Source: Closterium sp. NIES-65
Taxonomy: Eukaryota; Streptophyta; Zygnematophyceae; Desmidiales; Closteriaceae
Assembly: GCA_948144175.1 (NCBI GenBank)
Contig: CANXME010002135.1
Coordinates: 369,523-433,522, forward strand
Length of the DNA stretch: 64,000 nucleotides
Reading direction: 5' to 3'
Under the pieces are notes generated by a model that was not told where the DNA came from, made no database searches, and saw only the letters and a list, made by a program, of their open reading frames with translations. The position numbers were made by a program, and so were the translations under genes. Shown here one piece after another: positions 1 to 10,131 of this stretch (positions are counted from its first letter, which is position 1; every line of letters starts with the position of its first letter).

Positions 1-156
1 GGCAGCAGGGGCAGGGGAAGCACCAGAGGTGAGGTCAAAGAGGGAGAGACCGTCTGCCCTATCGCACTGTAAGAAAAGCTGCAGGTCATCTATCCAGACG
101 TCAAAGTCAATGGCGTGACCCTCAGCGTCAAAAGTGAGAACACTGGGGGTAGCCAT
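1..156 (-). CDS. gag: Gag N-terminus of copia E1 (partial)
   Basis: Start ATG is at 156-154, and the 52 codons to the edge are open. The protein begins MATPSVLTFDAEGHAIDF and continues with the DDLQLFLQCDRADGLSLFDL block shared by every gag copy in this window. This is the start of the capsid-like structural protein that packages element RNA into virus-like particles. No stop or frameshift is seen in the visible part. The start is fixed by the identical MATPSVL opening in E2, E3 and E6. The homopolymer tract that breaks the frame in other copies would lie outside the window. Confidence 0.75.
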   Translation of the reverse strand, partial: MATPSVLTFDAEGHAIDFDVWIDDLQLFLQCDRADGLSLFDLTSGASPAPAA

Positions 157-394
157 GACAGCAGTATACTAGCAGCGCTAACTGTAGAGCAGGGGCAGTG
201 CGGTGACAGAGGCGCTGCGCTCACCAGACAGGGCGATTCGGGCAGCTTGGGCGGCTCGGCAGCAACTGCAGCTCGGCGGCACCCGCGGCTCGGCTTCTCA
301 GCTGCTCAGGCGGCTCAGGCGGCTCGGGCGGCTCGGGCGGCTCGGGCGGCTTGGCTGCGTAGGCGTTCGGGCGGGGCCGTAGGTAGGACGGCGG

Positions 395-1140
395 GGTCGG
401 GTCGAAGGTAGGGCGACGGGGCCGGTGCGAAGGTAAGGCGACGGGGCCGGGGCCGGGCCGTAGGTAGGGCGACGGGGCCGGGGCCGGGTCGTAGGTAGGG
501 CGACGGGGCAGGGGCCGGGCCGTAGATAGGGCGACGGGGCCGGGTCGGAGGTAGGGCGACGGGGCCGGTGCGCAGGTAGGGCGACGGGGCCGGGGCCGGG
601 CCGAAGGTAGGGCGACAGGGCCAGGGCCGGGTCGAAGGTAGGGCAACGGGGCCGGGGCCGGGTCGTAGGTAGGGCGACGGGGCCGGGGCCGGGTCGAAGG
701 TAGGGCGACGGGGCCGGTGCGCAGGTAGGGCGACGGGGCCGGGTCGCAAGTAGGGCGACGGGGCCGGGTCGAAGGTAGGGCGACGGGGCCGGGGCCGGGT
801 CGTAGGTAGGGCGACGGGGCCGGGGCCGGGCCGTAGGTAGGGCGACGGGGCCGGGCCGTAGGTAGGGCGACGGGGCCGGGTCGAAGGTAGGGCGACGGGG
901 CCGGGGCCGGGCCGCAAGTAGGGCGACTAGGCCGGGGTCGCAAGGGGGGCGACGGGGCCGGGGTCGCAGGTAGGGCGACGGGGCCGGGGCGCAGGTAGGG
1001 CGACGAGGCCGGGGCGCAGGTAGGGCGACGGGGCCGAGGCGCAGGTAGGGCGACGGGGCCGGGGCGCAGGTAGGGCGACGGGGCCGAGGCGCAGGTAGGG
1101 CGACGCGGCCGGGGCGGAGGTAGGGCGACGGGGCCGGGGC
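395..1140. repeat. GC-rich leader minisatellite of E1
   Basis: Dozens of imperfect tandem copies of a unit of roughly 24-30 bp built on GTAGGTAGGGCGACGGGGCC with variable GGGGCCGGGTCG inserts. They lie in the untranslated leader between the primer-binding site and gag on the minus strand. Long reading frames exist here in several frames on both strands, but they are pure repeat translations (for example RRPTYGPAPAPSPYLRPG) and are not genes. The same repeat type fills the leader of E6. Confidence 0.85.
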
Positions 1141-1277
1141 CTTAGGGTGACGAATCAGGGGCCGCTAAGGCGGCTCGACGAAGTCAGAGAGGGGAGCGCG
1201 ACTCGGGCTGAGCGCGCTCCGGGCAGGAAAAAAAAATTGACTTGGTGGGCCCTAGGCACAGTTCCCACGAGGGAACC

Positions 1278-1289
1278 TGCTCGATACCA
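1278..1289 (-). other. Primer-binding site of E1
   Basis: Read on the minus strand, TGGTATCGAGCA follows directly after the LTR end. It matches the TGGTATCAGAGC class complementary to the 3' end of initiator tRNA-Met, with small differences. This is where minus-strand cDNA synthesis would be primed. Confidence 0.7.
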
Positions 1290-1420
1290 TGAGAAAGTAG
1301 AAACGAGAATGAATGACCTATGAATGAACTGAGTACAAGTACTGACCCTAATTGGGTTGTACCCCTTATGGGCTACCCCACTATAGCCTACACAATAAGC
1401 ACAAGCTATATGTTCTGACA
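1290..1420 (-). repeat. 5' LTR of E1 (131 bp)
   Basis: On the minus strand it starts TGTCAGAACATATAGC and ends CTTTCTCA, the TG...CA ends of a copia LTR. It shares the boxes GTAGTGGGG and GGGGTACAACCC with all other copia LTRs in the window. The junction at 1420/1421 lies inside the gypsy G1 chromodomain coding sequence. Confidence 0.85.
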
Positions 1421-2369
1421 CGTATCCCTTCCAGCGGATCAGGAACTCGAGGGTCTTGCCGCCGCGGTGTCGATGAGTGAGAATGCGCTCCACTTCGTAC
1501 TCTGGTTCATCCTGTATGAGAACATGTGGTGGCGGCGGTAGCTGCCGTCCCTGGAACTGTTGGTTGGGGTCATTGTAGGGTTTCACTAGCTGTACATGGA
1601 AAGCGTTGTGAAGCTTCCACGTGTCTGGTAAGCGCAAGCGGAATGTTACTGGTGTCACCTGTGCCTCAACGAGAAAAGGACCACAGAAGCGAGGCCGGAG
1701 TTTGGATGGGAGGTGAGATAGGTTCAAGTTGCGCGTGTTAAGAAGCACCTGATCTCCGACTGCTACTGAGTGATCTCGTCGCTTGCGATCGGCATACTGC
1801 TTCTGGGAGTTCTGCATCGTGGTGAGTCGTCGCTGAGTCTTCTCCCACAGCTGCTGCATAGTGGTGACGAAGTCATGTGCGGCTTGGACATGTGCCGGTG
1901 TGGTTGGCTGCTGTGGTGTGAGTGGTTCCCGTCCGTAACATAGGAAGAAATGAGTTTTCCTTGTGGCCGCATGTGACGCGTTGTTGTAAGCAAACTCCAG
2001 GGTCGGTAATTGTGTGTCCCACTAGCTGACGTCGTCTTTGCAAGCTAAGCAAAGTCCTGTGATGAAGTCGAGGCTAACGACCTGCCATGGCTGCTCCGGT
2101 ACGGGTAGAGGCTGAAGTAACTCTGCTTTTTTCCGCTTGCTGCTCTTCATCCGCTGACACGTGTCGCATGAGGTGACGAACTGCTGCACGTCTGCTGCCA
2201 TTTCGGGCCAGTAGTAATACTTCGCTATCCCTGCTAATATTTTGTTGCTCCCGAAATGTCCCGCGTAAGGTACGTCGTGAAACTCCTCCAATAGGATCTG
2301 CCGTAGCGGGGCGTAATTTGGTACCCAAATCTTTCCTGAACCCTTCTTTATAGCTAAGTATTCTCCCAC
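1421..2369 (-). pseudogene. Gypsy G1 integrase and chromodomain, with catalytic core deleted
   Basis: The 2369-2022 part reads from the RNase H/integrase junction through the integrase HHCC zinc region (HDVPYAGHFG ... CDTCQRM) to SLDFITGL. It then jumps straight to ACKDDVS. In G2 the residues between these points form the integrase catalytic core, so about 120 codons with the DDE residues are missing. After one in-frame stop at 2022-2024 the same frame continues to 1421 with the GPF/Y-like region (CGPFLVEAQ) and the start of a chromodomain (EYEVERILTHR, LEFLIRWKGY). E1 is inserted immediately after WKGY. In a working element the chromodomain steers integration to chromatin marks. This copy cannot encode an active integrase. 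Confidence 0.85.
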
Positions 2370-2848
2370 CGTAACAGCTTCTTAGTCTGCGCTGTAGCGA
2401 TCTCTGCGTCCACGGAGTACCCATGTTGGAATAGACCCTTGAGCAGAGGGTTCATCCCGTCGTGCTCGATGCCTGCTACATGTCCGGGGCGGGTCAACGC
2501 ATCTGCCTTGTTGTGTAGCTCGGGCTTGTAGACGATGTTGTAGTGGAAGTGAGTTTCCAGGAAGTCCACCCACCGCACCTGTCGTCGTGAGAGCGTCGGC
2601 TGGGACTTCAAGTATTTGAGACTGCAGTGGTCAGTATAGACTTTAGTCTTGGCTCCCTCTAGGTAGCACCTCCACGCCTTGAAGGCTATGACTATCGCTA
2701 AGGCTTCCTCGTCATGGATGGGGTAGTTCAGATCTGCTCTAGGTAGCTTCTTTTTGAGTTAAGCGAAAGGCTGCAAACGCGTCCGTGATCTTGCATCAGT
2801 ACTGCTCCGACTGCTTGGTCACTAGCGTCTGCTTCCACCACGTAGTCC
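2370..2848 (-). pseudogene. Gypsy G1 RNase H (3' part before E2)
   Basis: The reading at 2611-2354 gives a typical gypsy RNase H end: QVRWVDFLETHFHYNIVYKP and NKADALTRPGH. Further right, 2848-2612 encodes the RNase H start (YVVEADASDQAV, VLMQDHGR), but the frame is broken near 2755 by small indels compared with G2. The sequence is cut at 2848 by copia E2, whose duplication AGTCC (2844-2848) is part of this codon series. The RNase H would degrade the RNA strand of the hybrid during reverse transcription. It is non-functional here because of the frameshift and the insertion. Confidence 0.8.
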
Positions 2849-2977
2849 TGTCAGAACATTATAGCTTATGCATATTGTGTAGGCTATAGTGGGGTAGCCC
2901 ATAAGGGGTACAACCCAATTAGGGTTAGTACTTGTACCCAATTCATTCATAGTTCATTCATTCCTTGTTTCTTCTCA
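2849..2977 (+). repeat. 5' LTR of E2 (129 bp)
   Basis: Starts TGTCAGAACATTATAGC and ends TTTCTTCTCA. No difference from the 3' LTR at 10132-10260 was found by eye. The left flank is the target-site duplication AGTCC. Confidence 0.92.
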
Positions 2978-2991
2978 TGGTATCGAGCAGG
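2978..2991 (+). other. Primer-binding site of E2
   Basis: TGGTATCGAGCAGG directly follows the LTR. It belongs to the initiator tRNA-Met class and is identical to the sites of E1 and E6, placing the three in one family. Confidence 0.72.
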
Positions 2992-3196
2992 TTCCCTAAC
3001 GGGGACGATTCCTAGGGCCCACCACTACGATTTTTTTTTTCCTGCCCGGAGCGCGCTCCACTCAGCCCGAGTCGCGCTCCGTGTGCTCTCCCTACCGGCG
3101 CGCCCTCGCTAGGCCCCTCACGGCCCCGTCGCGTCGCCCCTAGCGGCCCTCTCACGGCCCGTCGCGCCGCCCTTACGGCCCGTCGCGCCGCCCTTA

Positions 3197-4100
3197 GTGG
3201 CCTGTCGCGCCGCCCCTTTCAGCGGCCCAGTCGCGCCGCCTCCTTCGCGGCCCCATCGTACCGCCCTCAGCGGCTCATCGCCGCCTCCTTCAGCGGCATC
3301 GCCGCCTCCCCGTTGCGGCCCGTCGCCGCCTCCCCCCTGCGGCCCGTCGCCGCCTCCCCCCTTGCGGCCCGTCGCCGCCTCTTACAGCGGCCTCACCGAC
3401 CCCGCGCGCCGCCCTAGCGGCCTCTTGCGCCGCCTGTCGGCACCGCTTGCTGCCCTTGCGGCCCTTCGAGCCGCCCGTCGGCCCACCGTGAGCCGCCCTA
3501 GTGGCATCGACGCCGCCCTTCCCGGCCCCGACGCCACCTTGGCTGGCCCCTGCACCTGCTCCTACGGCCCCGGCGCCTGCTCCTACGGCCCCGGCGCCTG
3601 CTCCTACGGCCCCGGCGTCTGCTCCTACGGCCCCGGCGCCTGCTCCTACGGCCCCGGCCCCTGCTCCTACGGCCCCGGCGCCTTCTCCTACGGCCCCGGT
3701 GCCGCCCTTCACGGCTCCGACGCCGCCTCCTACCGGCCCCACCGCCGTCCCTGATCAGGAGCCGCAGCCGCCAAGCCGCCCAGCGACCGAGCCACCAGGC
3801 CGCCGAGCCGCCCAGCAACCGAGCAGCCGAGCCGCCTAGCCGCCGAGCCACCCAGCAACAGAGCCGCCGAACCGTCTAGCAGCCGAGCCGCCGAGCCGCC
3901 CAGCAGAGGAACCGCCGAGCCGCCCAGCAGCCGAGCAGCCGAGCAGCCGAGCCGCCGAGCAGCCGAGCAGCCGAGCCGCCGAGTCGCCGAGCAGCCGAGC
4001 CGCCGAGTCGCCGAGCAGCCGAGCTGCCGAGCCGCCGAGCCGCCCTGCCGCCGAGCCACCCGAGCCGCCGAGCCGCCCTGCCGCCGAGCCGCCCTGTCCA
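3197..4100. repeat. Leader tandem repeats of E2
   Basis: Untranslated leader before gag. 3545-3700 holds a 21-bp unit (CCTGCTCCTACGGCCCCGGCG, with variants) repeated about seven times. 3760-4100 holds short GCCGAGCCGCCCAGCA-type repeats. Reading frames across it (such as CSYGPGA repeats) are by-products of the 21-bp period and have no recognisable domain. The repeat type differs from those in E1, E6 and E3 although the LTRs are related. Confidence 0.8.
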
Positions 4101-4168
4101 GTAAGAGCAGCGCCTTTACCCCTGCACCGCCCTTACCCTACTGTTCCTACTGCTAGTCTACTACTGTC

Positions 4169-5647
4169 ATGGCTACCCCTAGTGTCCTAGCTTTTGACGC
4201 TGAGGGTAGGGCCATTGACTTTGACGTCTTGGTCGACGACCTGCAGCTTTTCTTACAGTGCGATAGGGCAGACGGCCTCTCCCTCTTTGACCTCACTTCT
4301 AGTGCCTCTCCTGCCCCCGCTGCTGATGCTGACGCCACTATTCACTCACAGTGGGCCACGCGCGATGCTGCTGCACGTCTTGCTGTGCGTCGCCACCTGC
4401 CTACCTCTGAGCGTGCGCACTTTAGCCAGTACAAGAGTGCTCAGACCTTGTAAGACGCTGTAGTTGCACGCTACTCCTCCCCTGCCACTGCTGCACTGAG
4501 CCGCCTCATGCTACCGTACCTCTTCCCTGACCTTGCTGCCTTTCCCACAGTCGCTGACCTCATTACGCACCTCCGCACTAGTGACACTCGCTACCGCGAT
4601 GCGCTTCAAGCTGAGTTCTGCGCCAAAACCCCCCCCCCCCCCCCCATGTACATCACCCTCTACTACATAGTCACCCGTCTCCCTGACTCTCTTTGAGTAG
4701 TCAGGCACCACTTCCTCTCAGTTTGCCCCACCACTCTCACCGTTGACCTCCTCGAGAAGGCCCTCCTAGCAGCAGAAAAGAGCATAGTCGCTGTAGGAGC
4801 CTCTCGTGGTGACCCTCGCACCCCCATCTTTGAGGGGTGTTCCCCCTCCCCTCTTTTGCCCTCTGTTGCCTCTGCTGCTGCGGCCGACCTCGTTGGTCTG
4901 GAGTCGGTCGGTGCGGCGTCTACCCCTAGTGGGAAGCGTCGCTCTGGCAAGGGCAAGGGGGGCAGGGGCGCTGGAGGAGCTAGCGGGGGCAGTGGAGGCG
5001 GCGGTGGAGGCAGTGGAGGGGGTGGGGGTGGTGGTGGGAGTGGTGGCGGGGGTGAAGGTGTCGGCGGCGGCATGGAAGGCGGAGGCGGCGGCGGCGGTGG
5101 CGGTGGGAGCGGAGGTGGTGGAGGTGGCGGATGTGGAGGAGGCGGTGGCAGAGGAGGAGGAGGAGGAGGTCGTGGCTCTTTGCAGAGGAGTGGCTCCGGT
5201 GGTGGTCAGCGCCAGCAGCAGCAGCGCAGTCGGGAGACCCTGTCCCCTCAGCAGCTTCGTGAGTGGTACGCTGCACGCCAGCGGGGTGGGGGTACTGGTC
5301 CGTGCACCTACGTCGTACGCACCGGCGACCGTGCGGGTGAGCAGTATGGGGGTGCGCACCCCACCCAGCGCTGCTTTGGCTGCCTGACGGACGCTTGGCG
5401 TCACCAGTTCCCTGAGGCCACTGAGATCCCTCGCTGGGGCGAGCTGTCTAGGGCAGGGGTAGCTATCTTTGACCTTGACTTTGATGCTATTCTTGCTGCT
5501 ATGTATGCTGTGTCTATTAGTGATGAGGGTGACTCTTACCGGTATTTCCCGCCTGACCCGAGCATTGAGACTGCTGCTCTAGGTGCTGGTGAGGCTGCTG
5601 CTCTTGGTGCTAGCGAGGCTGCTGCTCTAGGTGCTAGTCGGTCCTAG
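4169..5647 (+). pseudogene. gag: Copia gag of E2 with two nonsense codons
   Basis: ATG at 4169 opens MATPSVLAFDAEGRAIDF. The capsid-like part continues to a premature TAA at 4451-4453 (TAC in E3) and resumes in the same frame through a 17-base C run at 4629-4645, here in frame (AKTPPPPPMYI). A TGA follows at 4694-4696, then the frame continues to the Gly-rich segment (about 4960-5170), the motif SPQQLREWYAARQ and a Cys/His region (CTYVVRTGDRAG, then GGAHPTQRCF; the second Cys is Tyr here). It ends at 5647 in GASRS, exactly where the protease should begin. Only two base changes separate the gag from an open frame, but the protease and integrase that follow it in E3 are absent. Confidence 0.85.
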
Positions 5648-8029
5648 AGGCGGTCCTGCTGGGGGTACTACTGGTGCTGCTGGAGGTACTGGAGCTGGAG
5701 CTGCTACTGGTGTTGGTGCTGCCACTAGGGGTGCTGGTGCTGTCCCTGCTGTGTCTAGAGTCGCCGCGCGGCCTCGGCCATACTTCGTTCCGCTCCTTCA
5801 GCAGGTTCTTGGTCTCCCGTCTTCTAATGGTCCTCCTCCTCCCTTAGAGTGTCCAAAGCCTGTTCCGTCGTAGTTACAGTTACAGCCGGCCTCCCCACTG
5901 CCTGCTCCGTCTCCCTACACTGGTCCTACTGGAGGTCTTGCTGAGCGTCGTGAGCCTGCGTCTCGCCCTGCGTCGCCTGTCCGTGCTGCTCGCACTAGTG
6001 GTCACGGTTCGCGTCAGCGTCCTCCTCCTGACCCTGGCACGCACCGGATGTCTCTGCGTCCGTCCATTGCTCCTCTGCGTGCCCCTTTGCCTTCTCCTCC
6101 CGAGTCTTCTCTTCCTGCTCTTGCCGACCCGGAGTCGGACTCTCTTCGTGCTGCAAGTCCTACTGTCACGCATCTCCTTGCTACGGTTGTCACTGACCCT
6201 TCCTTTGAGTCCACTGCTGTGTCTGCCCTAGTTGCTGAGCTCGTCGACTTTGCTGCTCGCTGTCGCCTAGACTACGCCGCCAGTCTTGTTGCTGAGTCTG
6301 AGTCTGTCTGTCCTCCCTCCGTCGGGGGTGAGTGTGCCCTTGGCACGGACGTCCTCGAGGACAGGCAGGAGGAGTTCCAGTGCTTGGCCGCTGCTTCACC
6401 TCATCTCGTGTCCGTACTGCTTACCCCTGAGGGAGACCCAGATGCACTTGACATCCCGACTCCGCGCTCTTACGCGGAGGCGATAGAGGGTCCCTACTCT
6501 TCTCAGTGGCAGGCAGCTATGGATGCAGAGATGGCTTCCTGGAAGTCCACAGGCACCTACGTTGACGCTGTTCCCCCTCCTAGGGCGAACATCGTCAGTG
6601 GCATGTGGATTTTCAGGGTGAAGCGACCGCCGGGTTCTCCACCTGTCTTCAAGGCGCGTTACAAGGCTCGTGGCTTCAGTCAGCGGCAGGGAGTTGACTA
6701 CTTTCAGACCTTCTCTCCCACCCCGAAGATGACCACTCTTCGGGTACTGCTGCACATAGCTGCTCACCGTGACTACGAGCTACACTCTCTTGACTTCAGC
6801 ACTGCTTTCTTGCAGGGCAGCCTGCACGAGGAGATCTGGCTGCGCCGCCCACTTGGCTTCACTGGGACTTTTCCTCCTGGCACCCAGTGGAGCCTCCGGC
6901 GGCCACTCTATGGTCTCCGCCAGGCACCGCGTGAGTGGCACGACACACTGAGGACTACACTTGCGGCTGTTCTACGGCCTCTACTGCCGACCCGTCGCTG
7001 TTTCTGCGCACCGACACTTCTTTGCCGCCGTTCTACATCCTCGTGTACGTCGACGACTTGGTTTTTGCCACAGTTGACACTGCTGGACTCGCCCACGTGA
7101 AGTCCGAGCTGCAGAAGAGACACACGTGCACTGACCTGGGTGAACTGCGCAGCTACCTTGGCTTGCAGATCACTCGGGACAGAGCATGCCGCACCATTAC
7201 CCTGACTCAGTCACACATGGTGCAGCAGGTACTTCAGCGCTTCGACTTCACGTACTCCTCGCCTCAGGCCACTCCTCTGCCTACTCGCCACTCGCTCTCA
7301 GCTCTGCCTTCGGATGAGTCCGTAGAATCGAGTGGCCCGTACCCAGAGCTTATTGGCTGCCTCATGTACCTGATGACCTGCACACGACCTGACCTTGCAT
7401 ACCCTCTTAGCATTCTCGCACGCTATGTTGCTCCTGGGAGACACAGACCGGAGCACATGGCTGCAGCGAAGAGGGTGTTGCGCTACTTGTGCAGTACGTC
7501 GGGCATGGGGCTTGTGCTTGGAGGGCAGAGTCCAGTGGTCCTTACTAGGCACGCAGACGCTTCTTGGGCTGACGACCAGGCTACGCAGCGGTCGTCACAG
7601 GGTTACACCTTCAGCCTTGGTTCCGGCTCTGTTTCGTGGCGGGCTAGTCGCTCGTCTTCTGTTCTCGGCTCCAGTTGTGAGGCTGAGATCTACGCAGGAG
7701 CCATGGCTGCACAGGAGCTTCGCTGGCTCACCTACCTGCTGACTGACCTTGGAGAGCCGCCTCGTTCTCCCCCACTGCTGTACGTAGACAACAAGGCCAT
7801 GCTGGCCTTGTGTCGAGAGCAGAGACTAGAGCACAGAACAAAGCACATTGCTCTTCGCTACTTCCTTGCTCGTCAGCTACAGCAGCGTGGTCAGTTGCGG
7901 CTTGCGTACGTGGCCTCTGAGGCCAACACTGCTGATGTTTTCACCAAGGCACTTGCGCCTTGTGATCATCAGCGCTTCTATACTCAGCTTGGTCTTGTGC
8001 CTGTCTTGCCTCACTTGCTCACTTCTTGA
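5648..8029 (+). pseudogene. pol: Copia RT-RNase H of E2 (protease and integrase missing)
   Basis: Starts within the spacer that normally separates integrase from RT ([18 protein letters not shown]). A TAG lies at 5874-5876, then the frame is open from about 5880. RT block: [49 protein letters not shown] deletion of about 13 bases near 6970 shifts the frame. After it comes YILVYVDDLVFATVDT with the YVDD catalytic residues (about 7048), then RNase H with HADASWADDQ, SSCEAEIYAG, YVDNKAML and TADVFTKAL, ending at TGA 8027-8029. Compared with E3 the last frameshift is the only block in RT. Protease and integrase were lost by a deletion joining GAS of gag to the spacer near 5640. Confidence 0.85.
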
Positions 8030-8226
8030 CCTTGCTTGTCCTGTCACATATATATACACCTGCTCTTGTTTGCTTAGCCTCATATATATATATGTGCTCC
8101 TGCATGTGAACTGGCATTCTCGCCTTGAACTTGTGCTCGGAATGTGTGGTGACTTTGTGATCCACCCTGAGCTTTGCTTTGCTTTGCTTGACTGGTCTTG
8201 TGACCCCTTGTTCTCCCCCACTTTGC
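8030..8226 (+). promoter_or_regulatory. First 3' non-coding tail of E2
   Basis: Follows the RNase H stop. It contains a TATATATA run (8046-8095), the conserved box TGTGTGGTGACTTTGTGATC ... CCCTGAGCTT (8143-8174), TTGACTGGTCTTGTGAC and CCCCCACTTTGCC. It stops where the polypurine tract TATGGGGGTG should follow, replaced by the antisense fragment. The box is shared by all copia families in the window. Confidence 0.7.
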
Positions 8227-9398
8227 CGGTTGAAGGCCGAATAGTGCAGCGCCTTTGTCAGGAAGTTGGCCGGCTGGTCAGCGGTCGGGATGTACTTCAG
8301 TGAAAACTTCCCACGCTCCACCATATGCTGCAGCCAGGACTGCCGCCGCTCCATGTGCTTGAGGTTGCCCATCAACCCCATGCCCTCAGCGACTGTGATG
8401 GCCCACTTGTTGTCCACTAAAAGGACGGTTGGCTTCCCGGCATCCAGCTGCCGGAACTCGGCGAGGAGGAAGCGAAGTCGGCGTCCCTCCTTGCCGGCTT
8501 CGGTGGCCGCCACATACTCCGACTCGGTTGACGCCAACGTCGCACACTTGATGCGCTGGCTCGACCAGGAGACTGCGGCTCCTCCGTAGACGAATGCGTA
8601 GCCACCCGTGCTCGTCCTGTTCTGCTTGTCACCGGCGTCGTCGGCGTCCACGTAGCCGACCAGCTCCAGCGACTCAAGTCCACCGCCGAACTCCAAGGCG
8701 GTGTCACGCATGTTAGCGAGGTAGGCGAGGCAGCGGTCGACCTTGCGCCAGTGCTGATTGCTCCTCACTGTGAGGCTGCTCCCCAGCTTGCTGCAGGCAA
8801 AGGCGATGTCCGGCCTCGTCGTCGTCGCCGCGAATAGCAGCGAGCTGACCTTCTGCCGGTACTCCTCCTCCTTGCGCTCCTGTGCCTTCTCATCGTCAAT
8901 GGTGAGCTCGGCGTAGGCGTCGACCGAGACCGGTGTTTTCGGGGTGCGCCCGTTCTGCTCCTCGTCGATGAAGCGCCTACGCAGCTTATCGGTGTAGCCC
9001 TGCTGGTGCAGCCACAGCTTCCCCGCCGACCTGTCGCGGACGATCTCCAACCCGAGGTACTTCTACACCAACGAGATCTCACGCAACTCGAAGGCGGACT
9101 CCGGCAGCCCCTTCAGCTCCTTGTTGATGAGGCTACGGATCTCCTCCTCCATGGCGGCCTTCACCGCCGGGCCCTTCCAGCTTGCCAACGCCTCCTTCAC
9201 CGTCATCGTTGAGATATCCCAACGGTGCTCGGGGTTGGCATGCATGTCGAGGTCGAGCTCCGGAAACTCCTCATCCTCCTCGGCGTCGTCATACGCCAAG
9301 TCGTCGTCATCCACATCGTATACTGTGGTGAAGGCAGCGGGGACGAAGAAATTGGGCGGCATCCGAAGTTGGCCTGACTTCCGGGGTTCAGGCGTCAC
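8227..9398 (-). pseudogene. Copia RT-RNase H remnant (second family) with RT core deleted
   Basis: 9398-9063 encodes the region just before RT: MPPNFFVPAAFTTVYDVDDD, an acidic stretch, then HRWDISTMTVKEALASWKGP and MEEEIRSLINKEL. It then jumps to FELREISLV, a stop at 9063-9065 and KYLGLEIVRDRSAGKLWLHQ, which in copia elements lies after the YVDD motif. The RT fingers and palm with the catalytic Asp residues are therefore deleted. 9050-8227 continues with SLLFAATTTRPDIAFACSKL, VDADDAGDKQNRTSTGGYAF, TLASTESEYVAATEAGKEG and LLVDNKWAITVAEG, ending at PANFLTKALHYSAFNR. RNase H acidic residues are present. The family differs from E2/E3 (FLTKAL end, no Gly-rich gag seen). Confidence 0.8.
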
Positions 9399-9692
9399 CG
9401 CTGCCTGCTTTCATGTAGAGTGTTGCCCAACTGCCTTATTCACCGACTTCACCCAAGTCGGCTGCTCCTCCTCGACTTGTTCCTCCCCTCCCACGTCGAC
9501 TTGCTGCTCGTCACGTCGACCACCGGCGATGTTCTTGGCCGGCGCCAAAGTCGACGTTCCACTACTCCCCTCATCGCCGGAGGTCGACAACGGGGTCAGC
9601 CTGCGCATGTCGGCCACGAGGGGAGGGGCATGGGATGTAGGTAGAGGAGAAGGAGGACGGACGACCTCGGCGTCCTCACCAGCACGCTCACT
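9399..9692 (-). pseudogene. Integrase-RT spacer of the captured copia fragment
   Basis: Minus-strand reading gives a Pro/Ser/Glu-rich, low-complexity segment: SERAGEDAEVVRPPSPLP, TPLSTSGDEGSSGTSTLAPA, then EEQPTWVKSVNKAVGQHST and a stop, followed by VTPEPRKSGQLRMPP in another frame. It has the composition of the linker between integrase and RT in copia polyproteins. The right junction with E2 sequence is at about 9692. Confidence 0.55.
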
Positions 9693-9918
9693 GACCTTGT
9701 GTCGGGAGCAGCGACTGGAGCACAGAACGAAGCACATTGCTCTCCGCTACTTTCTTGCTCGTGAGCTGCAGCAGCGTGGTCAGCTGCGTCTTGCGTACGT
9801 GGCCTCTGAGGCCAACACTGCTGATATCTTCACCAAGGCGCTTGCGCCTTGTGACCATCAGCGCTTCTGTACTCAGCTGGGCCTTGTGCCTACCTTGCCG
9901 CACTTGCTCACCTCTTGA
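9693..9918 (+). pseudogene. Second, diverged RNase H C-terminus in E2
   Basis: Encodes LCREQRLEHRTKHIALRYFL ... VASEANTADIFTKALAPCDH and ends LLTS with TGA at 9916-9918. It repeats residues already encoded at 7810-8029, but the two copies differ at many synonymous sites and some residues (for example ARELQQ against ARQLQQ). They come from two different parent elements and not from a local duplication. The frame joins out of register with the antisense fragment to its left, so it is not translated as part of a larger protein. Confidence 0.75.
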
Positions 9919-10131
9919 CCTTGCTTGTACTGTTACATATATATATACACCTGCTCTTGCTTGTCTAACCTTTATATATATATATACTCCTGTATGTGAA
10001 CTGGCCTTGTGGCCTTGAACTTGTGCTCGGAATGTGTGGTGACTTTGTGATCCACCCTGAGCTTGCTTTGCTTTGCTTTGCTTGACTGGTCTTGTGACTC
10101 CTTGTTCTCCTCCACTTTGCCTATGGAGGTG
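9919..10131 (+). promoter_or_regulatory. Second 3' tail of E2 with polypurine tract
   Basis: Carries the TATATATATA runs (9944-9990), the conserved box TGTGTGGTGACTTTGTGATC ... CCCTGAGCTT (10033-10064), and the primer for plus-strand DNA, CTATGGAGGTG, directly before the 3' LTR. It is GGAGGTG here and GGGGGTG in E3. Confidence 0.65.

Larger units (their letters stand above)
1..1420 (-). mobile_element. E1: Ty1/copia element, 5' end only (partial, runs off left edge)
   Basis: Minus-strand copia retrotransposon. From right to left it shows a 5' LTR (1290-1420), a primer-binding site, a GC-rich leader full of short tandem repeats, and the first 52 codons of gag. The rest lies outside the window. 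It interrupts the chromodomain of gypsy G1 directly after the residues IRWKGY, so it inserted after G1. The 5 bp beside the LTR, CGTAT at 1421-1425, should be the target-site duplication; the partner copy is outside the window. LTR, leader and gag start closely resemble E6, so the two are recent relatives. Confidence 0.85.
8227..9692 (-). mobile_element. Antisense fragment of a second copia family captured inside E2
   Basis: About 1.47 kb in the opposite orientation to E2. On the minus strand it holds a Ser/Asp/Glu-rich pre-RT spacer (about 9690-9420), the start of RT, and RNase H to its C-terminal end (HYSAFNR near 8230). It has no LTR, primer-binding site or own target duplication. It sits exactly between two copies of E2-type 3' sequence (RNase H end and tail at 7803-8226 and 9693-10131) that differ from each other by roughly one base in ten. 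This suggests template switching during reverse transcription rather than a simple insertion. Confidence 0.75.

Noticed and set aside
221-943. Long minus-strand frames of 200-240 codons rich in RPRRPTYGPAPAP
   Set aside because: They translate the leader minisatellite of E1; frames of similar length exist in several phases on the same DNA, and no domain is present.
400-1140. CRISPR-like repeat array
   Set aside because: Units are contiguous tandem repeats without unique spacers and lie in a eukaryotic retrotransposon leader.
3197-4059. Frames encoding CSYGPGA and RLGGSAAR repeats in the E2 leader
   Set aside because: Products of 21-bp and other short tandem repeats in a non-coding leader; not conserved between elements.
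4766-5404. Antisense and out-of-frame readings across E2 gag
   Set aside because: Shadows of the gag frame, which is identified by alignment with E3.
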